Assembly (NCBI RefSeq): GCF_001889165.1
Contig: NZ_CP016020.1
Span: 124,001 to 188,000, forward strand
DNA length: 64,000 bases
DNA from: Bacillus weihaiensis
GTDB taxonomy: Bacteria > Bacillota > Bacilli > Bacillales > Bacillaceae
Direction of reading: 5' to 3'
The notes under the pieces: model-generated
The model's input: only the letters and a program-made list of their open reading frames with translations
The model's database searches: none
What the model was told of the DNA's origin: nothing
In this document: positions 58,163 through 64,000 of the stretch, in pieces
Numbering within the stretch: position 1 is the stretch's first letter
How the letters are laid out: every line of letters starts with the position of its first letter
Position numbers and translations under genes: made by a program

Positions 58163-59812
58163 TTGGACGGTCAATTTCTTGTTTCATTAACCATTATCTT
58201 ACTTACATTTGCTTTGTATATAGGAATCGCGGTTTACAATAAGGCAAAGGAAACCTCAGACTTCTATGTAGCAGGCCGTGGTGTCCCACCAATTTTTAAC
58301 GGGATGGCCATAGGGGCAGATTGGATGAGTGCTGCATCCTTCATTGGTTTAGCAGGAACGATCATGCTCTTAGGTTATGATGGTTTGGCTTATATTATGG
58401 GGTGGACAGGTGGATATTTGCTTTTGACGTTTTTACTAGCCCCTCAGCTACGGAAGTATGGTCGTTATACTGTTCCAGAGTTTATCGGAGATCGTTATAA
58501 TAGCCATACAGCAAGGGTGATCGCTGCTATTTGTACGATTATTATTAGCTTTACGTACTCGATTGGGCAATTATCTGGTTCTGGGGTAGTTATCGGTCGT
58601 TTGTTTGAGATTGATGCCAAGCTTGGTACGCTTATTGGAGTTGTGTTAATCGCATTTTATTCAGCGTTTGGTGGAATGAAGGGGATCACCTGGACTCAGG
58701 TAGCACAATATATCATTTTAATTATTGCCTACTTGATTCCGGTCATCTTTATGTCCCTTCAAATTACAGGTAATCCAGCACCGTGGTTGTCCTACGGAAA
58801 GATCGTAGAAGAAATGGGTGAGCTTGATCGCCAGCTAGGAATCTCTGAATATTTTGCCCCATTCACGAACGGGACGAAGTGGCAGTTTATTGCTTTAATG
58901 TTTACACTTTTAGCTGGTACTGCAGGACTTCCACACGTTATTGTTCGTTTTTACACCGTTTCTACGATGAAAGCTGCAAGATGGTCTGGAGCATGGGCAT
59001 TATTGTTTATTGGACTCTTATATTTAACAGCACCAGCCTATGCTGCCTTCTCACGCTTTATTTTAATGACAAAGGTAGCAGGACAGAAAATATCAGAGCT
59101 TCCAGATTGGACTGCATCCTGGGTAAATACAGGGAAGCTACAGATTGCAGATAGTAATAGTGATGGGATCTTGCAATGGAATGAATTAATGATTGCCAAT
59201 GATATTGTTGTCATGGCAACGCCAGAGATTGCAAACCTCGGTATGTTTGTGATCGGTCTTGTGGCGGCAGGTGCGATGGCTGCGGCGCTTTCAACGGCTG
59301 GAGGATTAATGATTTCGATCTCTTCCTCATTTGCACATGATATCTACTATCGCGTGTTAAAGCCTCAAGCCTCTGAGAAAAACCGATTAGCAGTGGCGAG
59401 ATGGTCCATTGTGATAGCAACAGTGTTGGCAGGCTTAGTTGCATTAAACCCACCAGGGGCGATTACGCAAATCGTCGCATGGGCCTTTGCGCTTGCGTCA
59501 GGAACGTTCTTCCCTGCTTTATTAATTGGAGTCTGGTGGAAACGCTCCAACACATATGGAGTCATCTCAGGTATGTTAGCGGGTCTTGCTGTCACGCTAG
59601 GCTATATTTTTGCAGCGAAATATGGTGGTTTTATGATTTTAGGTATTATTGATACAGGAGCGGGTGTCTTTGGTGCTACAGCTGCTGTCCTAACGAATGT
59701 TATCGTTTCACTAGCCACAAAGCCTCCTTCGATACAAACACAGGAAGAGGTCTTGAACCTACGATATCCTGAGCAAATGACATATAAAGATGGCGAGGTT
59801 TGGATGGATTAA
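58163..59812 (+). CDS. Solute:sodium symporter large subunit (acetate/ActP-like, VC_2705 type)
   Basis: A 549-residue transporter of the SSS family with about 13 membrane helices; RGVPPIFNGMAIGADWMSAASFIGLAG and LPHVIVRFYTVSTMKAARWSGAW are diagnostic. Between two helices lies an insert with a canonical EF-hand loop (residues 330-341: D330, N332, D334, G335, E341) typical of this branch, suggesting calcium binding. The likely substrate is acetate or another short monocarboxylate, consistent with cre control. TTG start (TTGGAC), GGGGGATC upstream. Confidence 0.9.
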   Translation: MDGQFLVSLTIILLTFALYIGIAVYNKAKETSDFYVAGRGVPPIFNGMAIGADWMSAASFIGLAGTIMLLGYDGLAYIMGWTGGYLLLTFLLAPQLRKYGRYTVPEFIGDRYNSHTARVIAAICTIIISFTYSIGQLSGSGVVIGRLFEIDAKLGTLIGVVLIAFYSAFGGMKGITWTQVAQYIILIIAYLIPVIFMSLQITGNPAPWLSYGKIVEEMGELDRQLGISEYFAPFTNGTKWQFIALMFTLLAGTAGLPHVIVRFYTVSTMKAARWSGAWALLFIGLLYLTAPAYAAFSRFILMTKVAGQKISELPDWTASWVNTGKLQIADSNSDGILQWNELMIANDIVVMATPEIANLGMFVIGLVAAGAMAAALSTAGGLMISISSSFAHDIYYRVLKPQASEKNRLAVARWSIVIATVLAGLVALNPPGAITQIVAWAFALASGTFFPALLIGVWWKRSNTYGVISGMLAGLAVTLGYIFAAKYGGFMILGIIDTGAGVFGATAAVLTNVIVSLATKPPSIQTQEEVLNLRYPEQMTYKDGEVWMD

Positions 59813-59828
59813 TAGAATATGTACTTTT

Positions 59829-59858
59829 AACCACAAAGGGTAGTCTTTGTGGTTTTTT
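59829..59858 (+). terminator. Terminator of the symporter operon
   Basis: AACCACAAAG/CTTTGTGGTT (59829-59838 with 59845-59854) and a T run. Confidence 0.92.
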
Positions 59859-60070
59859 ATATAGGAGACTTTCTATCTACGAAATATATATAGTAAAAAG
59901 TAATCCTACCAAAGGTTCAAATAGAGGAGAAACCATTTATTTATAAGAGTGAATATGGTATTTATTGTATGTGGTAAGCGCGGCCTATAAAGATTAATTA
60001 ATTCTTTTCACATAAGGGAGGGATCAAATAGATCTATAAAACAAATCACCCCACCAATTTGTACCATCAA

Positions 60071-60097
60071 CCTTTCATTTTCGTAGCAAATGAAAGG
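60071..60097. other. Isolated 10-bp inverted repeat
   Basis: CCTTTCATTT-N7-AAATGAAAGG, no T tract, in the 480-base gap between the symporter terminator and the lipoprotein gene. It could be an operator or leader structure; nothing else is evident in the gap. Confidence 0.5.
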
Positions 60098-60295
60098 AGT
60101 AAAAATCGTTCTCAAAAAGAAAGACTGAGAGGATCATAGCTACAACGTGATCACATCTACCTAGTGTTCGTTTACTTGGTCTTAATAGATGTTTTATGTC
60201 ATGCAAAAAAAAGACTTCTGAGACAACGTGACGATGCGTATATCAAGAGTGATCGCATAATTTTACATATTAAAGCACAGAGAGGATAGGATGAT

Positions 60296-60808
60296 ATGAA
60301 AAGGCTGAGTGTAATAATCACGTTATTCCTTGTATTAATGGGGTGTAGTCAAGAAAGCAATACAGAAGCAAATACTGAAATTGATGAAGAAAAACAGCAA
60401 CAAATTCTTGACTTTGTGAATACTGACATCAATCAGATCGCGTCCTATGAAACGAAAGCGAATGAAATCTTAGCAACAGTTTCAGGTGAGAATTTTAAAA
60501 ATGACCAGGAGCTTTATACGGTTTTAACAAGTCAGGTCATTCCTGAGTTCGAAAAGGCAATGGCAAAGGCGGAAGAACTTGAGGTAACAGTTGAAGAATT
60601 GGAACCTATAAAAAAGAAGGTCGTTGATGCATTAGATATTTATTACGAAGCTCTCCTGCTCGAAAAAGAAGCATTAGAGAATACAGATGAAGTCCTAATT
60701 GAGCAGTCAAATGAGAAAGTTGAAGAATATATGGTAGCAATGGATGAGTATCATAAGGAGATGGAAGAGATCACAACGAAATACGGGATAGATTATCAGA
60801 GGAACTAG
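60296..60808 (+). CDS. Unknown lipoprotein, helical
   Basis: A 170-residue protein with a lipoprotein signal (MKRLSVIITLFLVLMGC, lipidated C17). The mature part is almost entirely helical and strongly acidic, probably a coiled-coil bundle (QQQILDFVNTDINQIASYETKANEIL ... DEYHKEMEEITTKYGIDY). No known family. An AGAGAGGATAGG site is present upstream of the ATG. A terminator follows, so it is transcribed alone. Confidence 0.75.
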   Translation: MKRLSVIITLFLVLMGCSQESNTEANTEIDEEKQQQILDFVNTDINQIASYETKANEILATVSGENFKNDQELYTVLTSQVIPEFEKAMAKAEELEVTVEELEPIKKKVVDALDIYYEALLLEKEALENTDEVLIEQSNEKVEEYMVAMDEYHKEMEEITTKYGIDYQRN

Positions 60809-60828
60809 GTAATCTAATGGTCGGAACG

Positions 60829-60857
60829 TCCAGCTTAATATTGGCTGGATTTTTTTT
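60829..60857 (+). terminator. Terminator of the lipoprotein gene
   Basis: TCCAGC/GCTGGA stem and a T8 run. Confidence 0.85.
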
Positions 60858-61123
60858 ACATATAAACATATTCATATTTTGTACGAAGTTTAAGTGTCTA
60901 GCCACACAAGGCTGACCATGGAGACCTAAAAAACTTCATTCTTTACCATTGAAATCAAGATAGAAGATATGCCACATTGCCCTCTCCAACCATCGACAAA
61001 TTTCTCGGGAAATAATCAAAAATGAAAGAAAGAGAATCCTCACTAAAATTCTTTGATTTAGCTAGAAAAGTGGCATGATTTCAAAAAAAATCAAATAAAC
61101 CCTTGTCCCTCTTGACTTTTCTT

Positions 61124-61152
61124 GCATATATCTTAATCCAAGCTAATAAACT
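61124..61152 (+). promoter_or_regulatory. Sigma-E promoter of spoIIID
   Basis: GCATATA at 61124-61130 fits KMATATW fully; after 14 bases AATAAACT (61145-61152) fits CATACAHT at 6 of 8. spoIIID is a known sigma-E gene. The gap 60858-61123 shows nothing else. Confidence 0.68.
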
Positions 61153-61192
61153 GTTACAAACCTATCAAAGAGAGTGTTTGAGGTGAGGGATC

Positions 61193-61435
61193 GTGAGTAT
61201 AAGCCTAAATCGCTGTAAGAGAGTCATCATACATTCTTCTAAAGTCAGTCATCTAATGTTTATTCGTATGCGAAGCTCATTTCACACTTCTCACATCCAT
61301 ATTAGGGAGGTCGAGTGGTGTGCACGATTACATCAAAGAACGCACAATCAAGATTGGGAAGTATATCGTGGAGACAAAGAAAACAGTTCGCGTCATTGCG
61401 AAGGAGTTTGGTGTTTCCAAAAGTACCGTTCATAA
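61193..61435 (+). CDS. Upstream open reading frame in the spoIIID leader (usd-like)
   Basis: GTG 61193 with a strong AGGTGAGGG site opens an 80-codon frame that runs through the spoIIID ribosome site and overlaps the first 38 codons of spoIIID in another phase. In B. subtilis the short frame usd must be translated for spoIIID to be translated. I infer an equivalent by position; the product itself has no recognisable fold and the overlap is longer than needed. Confidence 0.4.
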   Translation: MSISLNRCKRVIIHSSKVSHLMFIRMRSSFHTSHIHIREVEWCARLHQRTHNQDWEVYRGDKENSSRHCEGVWCFQKYRS

Positions 61436-61595
61436 GGATTTAACAGAAAGGTTACCTGAAATAAACCCTGATCTTGCGAATGAAGTAAAGGAAATACTTG
61501 ATTATCATAAATCAATTAGGCATTTACGTGGTGGAGAAGCAACGAAACTGAAGTATAGGAAAGACGAAATTTTAGAGGAAGAACCAGTAAAGTAA
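61320..61595 (+). CDS. spoIIID: Sporulation transcription factor SpoIIID
   Basis: Mother-cell DNA-binding protein that switches genes on or off in the sigma-E phase and helps make sigma-K. The 91-residue protein is nearly identical to B. subtilis SpoIIID (93 residues): HTH TVRVIAKEFGVSKSTVHKDL (about 22-41) and a basic C-terminal patch KSIRHLRGGEATKLKYRKDEIL. The GTG start, nine bases after AGGGAGG, is the same start codon as in B. subtilis. Confidence 0.97.
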   Translation: MHDYIKERTIKIGKYIVETKKTVRVIAKEFGVSKSTVHKDLTERLPEINPDLANEVKEILDYHKSIRHLRGGEATKLKYRKDEILEEEPVK

Positions 61596-61750
61596 ACGTT
61601 ATCTATACGATTCTTTGTAAATCGACAATTCCCTACATATAGCTGAAAATTATTTTACAAAATCATACTATTTTCACTATTTTATGATACAATATTTAAT
61701 TAGGTTAAACTATTTCGGGAATGAAGATTTGCAAGGAGGATATAGATAGA

Positions 61751-62752
61751 ATGTTTGCGAGGGATATTGGTATAGATCTTGGTACTGCGAATGTACTAAT
61801 CCATGTTAAAGGGAAAGGTATTGTCTTAAACGAGCCGTCTGTTGTTGCGTTAGACAAGAATTCAGGTAAGGTTCTTGCTGTTGGAGAAGAAGCTCGTCGT
61901 ATGGTAGGACGTACTCCTGGGAATATTGTTGCAATTCGTCCATTAAAGGATGGAGTCATTGCTGATTTTGAAGTAACGGAAGCGATGTTAAAACATTTCA
62001 TTAACAAGCTGAATGTAAAGGGTTTATTTTCTAAGCCACGTATGTTAATTTGCTGCCCAACGAATATTACGTCTGTTGAACAAAAAGCTATTAAAGAAGC
62101 AGCGGAAAAAAGCGGTGGGAAAAATGTATTCCTTGAGGAAGAACCAAAGGTAGCAGCAATTGGTGCCGGAATGGACATCTTCCAACCATATGGAAATATG
62201 GTAGTTGATATTGGCGGTGGAACGACGGATGTCGCAGTATTATCAATGGGCGATATTGTCACCGCCTCTTCAATTAAAATGGCAGGGGACAAGTTCGACG
62301 CTGAAATTTTAAATTACATTAAACGTGAATACAAGTTATTAATCGGTGAACGCACGGCTGAAGACATTAAAATTAATGTTGCAACGGTATTCCCAGGCGC
62401 ACGTTATGAAGAGATTAGCATTCGTGGACGTGATATGGTGACAGGGTTACCTCGCACAATTACAGTGAATTCAACTGAAGTAGAATCAGCATTACGCGAA
62501 CCAGTTTCTGCTATTGTACAAGCGGCGAAAAGTGTACTTGAACGTACTCCTCCTGAGCTTTCTGCAGATATTATTGATCGTGGAGTAATACTAACAGGCG
62601 GTGGCGCTTTGCTAAATGGCTTAGATCAACTGTTAGCAGAAGAGTTAAAAGTACCTGTACTTGTTGCGGAAGCACCTATGGATTGTGTGGCAATTGGGAC
62701 TGGGATCATGTTAGATAATATGGACAAGCTACCTCGTAAAAACTTCGGATAA
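61751..62752 (+). CDS. mbl: MreB-like actin homologue Mbl
   Basis: Cytoskeletal ATPase that guides sidewall peptidoglycan synthesis. The 333-residue protein shows actin-fold phosphate loops IGIDLGTANVLIHVKGKGIVL and VDIGGGTTDVAVLS and the adenosine motif GVILTGGGALLNGL. ATG 61751 gives MFARDIGIDLGTAN with AAGGAGG about 12 bases upstream; the longer frame from 61721 is not conserved. It follows spoIIID as in B. subtilis and ends in a bidirectional terminator. Confidence 0.97.
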   Translation: MFARDIGIDLGTANVLIHVKGKGIVLNEPSVVALDKNSGKVLAVGEEARRMVGRTPGNIVAIRPLKDGVIADFEVTEAMLKHFINKLNVKGLFSKPRMLICCPTNITSVEQKAIKEAAEKSGGKNVFLEEEPKVAAIGAGMDIFQPYGNMVVDIGGGTTDVAVLSMGDIVTASSIKMAGDKFDAEILNYIKREYKLLIGERTAEDIKINVATVFPGARYEEISIRGRDMVTGLPRTITVNSTEVESALREPVSAIVQAAKSVLERTPPELSADIIDRGVILTGGGALLNGLDQLLAEELKVPVLVAEAPMDCVAIGTGIMLDNMDKLPRKNFG

Positions 62753-62754
62753 CT

Positions 62755-62782
62755 AAAAAAGAGCCTTAGGCTCTTTTTTTAT
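62755..62782. terminator. Bidirectional terminator after mbl
   Basis: AAAAAAGAGCC-TTA-GGCTCTTTTTTT, with A and T tracts on both sides; it can also end the convergent minus-strand gene at 62838. Confidence 0.92.
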
Positions 62783-62837
62783 GGTTAATAAGTAGTTGTC
62801 TAGTTCAAGTCTTTCTGAGGTTTTGTTCTAGTTCGTA

Positions 62838-63728
62838 TTACTTCTTTAATGTCATCCAGCTTCCAACGTGATGAACGGCAAAACCATGAAAGCTTGAATA
62901 GGAGCTATAGTGGGCTGAAACAAGATCTAGTTGCTCATTCATAGCTGCTTGTCCTTCTTCAAAAAAGGTTAAAAAGCCATCTTGACCAAGGTTCATTGTT
63001 TCTACGGCAAGTGTGATTTTTTTCTTTGAGGCTTGTGCGTACGTCATCTCATTTTTAACAAGCTCAATGATTCCGTTTGCCCCAAGTGCCTTATCACGAT
63101 ACGCCATGATGGTTACTTCATCTGTTTGCTGAATCGCCCATTGTGCCAAATTACCTTTGCCATGACTATTACGGAATGTCATTTCATCAAACCAAAAGGG
63201 AATGTCAACGGCAAATGAAACATATAGAGAAGCGGCCGTGTTTTTAGCAACCAGTAGAGCGTCTTGATATTTTTTAACAGCTGCATTGTAAGTAGTTGTC
63301 CACTGTGATGTTAAGTAGGGTTCGATATCAAGGTGAATACCTGAGAACTTCTCAGAAGACTTTGCACCCTCTTGATAGGATTTCACCCAATCTAAGAAAA
63401 GAGTAAATGCTTTCGTAGACGGTCCCCAATGAGGAGCTCCATCTAAGGCATAGACGTTCATATTCTTTTCATTAGCTTTTCGAATAAACGATTTATACAC
63501 ATCTAGTTTAATCGAACGGTTGATTTGTAAGTAGACATGGGAAACCTGCTTGTCCACTAAAAATTGAAGGGTAGCATCTGGTTCACTGACAATTTTTTGA
63601 GTGTCCCAAAGCCAGGTAGAGATAGAGGTTGTTTCTCCTGCTTGTGCTTTGTTACTCATGCCAAAAACTCCAAGCTGACTAGTTAATAATAAGAAAATGA
63701 GGATACTTATAAACGAACGTTTTTTCAT
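62838..63728 (-). CDS. Secreted TIM-barrel protein, glycosidase-like, under c-di-GMP riboswitch
   Basis: A 296-residue protein with a signal peptide (1-30, ending KAQA). The mature part alternates strands and helices like a TIM barrel: HVYLQIN (64-70), NVYALDG (91-97), G130-IHLDIEPY138 with Asp134 and Glu136, VSFAVDIPFW (170-179), VTIMAYRD (205-212), ITLAVETMN (238-246). The DxE motif plus MAYRD resembles GH18-type glycoside hydrolases, but I cannot assign a family; a polysaccharide substrate is inferred. The SD GAAAGGGAG (63737-63745) can be masked by the riboswitch expression platform. Confidence 0.8.
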   Translation of the reverse strand: MKKRSFISILIFLLLTSQLGVFGMSNKAQAGETTSISTWLWDTQKIVSEPDATLQFLVDKQVSHVYLQINRSIKLDVYKSFIRKANEKNMNVYALDGAPHWGPSTKAFTLFLDWVKSYQEGAKSSEKFSGIHLDIEPYLTSQWTTTYNAAVKKYQDALLVAKNTAASLYVSFAVDIPFWFDEMTFRNSHGKGNLAQWAIQQTDEVTIMAYRDKALGANGIIELVKNEMTYAQASKKKITLAVETMNLGQDGFLTFFEEGQAAMNEQLDLVSAHYSSYSSFHGFAVHHVGSWMTLKK

Positions 63729-63736
63729 CGTGGTTT

Positions 63737-63855
63737 CTCCCTTTCCGGCCTAGGCCCAAAGAAAAGGAGCCTGGCAGCTTGGCGACCATACAATGATGAC
63801 ATTGGGTAGGCCCATAGCTTTGCGTCCTTGCCTTTCGACAAGTTTGCCTTTTTCA
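63737..63855 (-). ncRNA. c-di-GMP-I (GEMM) riboswitch with SD-masking platform
   Basis: Reading the minus strand from 63850: GGCAAACUUGUCGAAAGGC contains the GAAA tetraloop hairpin, then GGACGCAAAGC, then GGGCCUAC ... UAUGGUCGCC, which holds the tetraloop receptor halves. The core is about 63771-63850. Next CUCCUUUUC (63769-63761) can pair over nine bases with the SD GAAAGGGAG (63745-63737), with palindromic GGCCTAGGCC between them. A -10 TATACT at 63868-63873 lies just upstream. Translational control is inferred. 63874-64000 shows no gene. Confidence 0.85.
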
Positions 63856-64000
63856 GTTTTTTTTATAAGTATATAGGCACGGATTTATTGTGCATATAGG
63901 TTGATAGTCCTGGTTTTTTAAGAAATAAGCTCTTTTACACGTAGTGATTACTTTTCGCAGGCACTCGCCATTAAGGCAAGAAGTGATACATCCCAACAGC

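Overview
This window is a stretch of a low-GC, spore-forming Firmicute chromosome of the Bacillaceae. The evidence is gene content and order that match the Bacillus subtilis interval from rho to mbl (rho-rpmE-tdk, racA-ywkD-prfA-prmC-spoIIR, ywlC-mntP-ywlE-rpiB-ywlG-glyA-upp, the atp operon, ywzB-ywmB-murAA-spoIID-spoIIQ, spoIIID-mbl), strong AGGAGG-type ribosome binding sites, frequent TTG/GTG starts, and sigma-F and sigma-E type promoters on sporulation genes. I cannot name the species.

Layout. 1-2700: transcription termination factor Rho, ribosomal protein L31 and thymidine kinase. 2700-12700: an accessory block with a HupE-like membrane protein and a 2415-residue secreted protein (four lamin-tail domains, a calcineurin-like phosphoesterase, a repeat stalk and an LPDTA sorting signal) behind a well-formed Pho box. 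12600-19200: racA, ywkD, prfA, prmC, spoIIR, an acetyltransferase, ywlC with a cluster of DnaA boxes, and mntP. 19200-27500: a second accessory block with an esterase, a Zur-box-controlled COG0523 GTPase, two tandem alkaline phosphatases (one wall anchored through the same C-terminal module as the giant protein, one soluble), a permease and its TIGR03943 partner. 28000-31440: ywlE, a small chemotaxis receptor, rpiB and ywlG.

31440-32940 holds a decayed IS1182-family element. It is interrupted by a 718-bp element with terminal inverted repeats, an 8-bp target duplication, a promoter with a LexA-like operator and two small genes. A related relic at 27545-27800 preserves the uninterrupted site. 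33000-37900: glyA with PurBoxes, then a degraded interval (relics of an NRPS condensation domain and of a SET-domain protein, plus an unknown membrane protein), then upp. 38100-41830: a two-part chromate-type transporter and a Vpr-like subtilase. 41900-49480: the ATP synthase operon atpZ-I-B-E-F-H-A-G-D-C, in which atpZ carries an apparent frameshift at an A7 run. 50000-62760: ywzB, ywmB, murAA, spoIID, two VanZ proteins, spoIIQ, a cre-controlled solute:sodium symporter operon, a lipoprotein, spoIIID and mbl. 62838-63870: a secreted TIM-barrel protein on the minus strand behind a c-di-GMP-I (GEMM) riboswitch.

How the parts connect: spoIIR, spoIIQ, spoIID, spoIIID and racA serve axial filament formation, engulfment and compartment signalling in sporulation. 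The Pho-box genes form a surface phosphate-scavenging set, and the Zur-controlled GTPase beside the zinc-dependent phosphatases suggests a link to metal supply. The strongest discovery leads are the SOS-type mini-transposon, the shared wall-anchoring module on two Pho-regulated phosphatases, and the riboswitch-controlled secreted TIM barrel.
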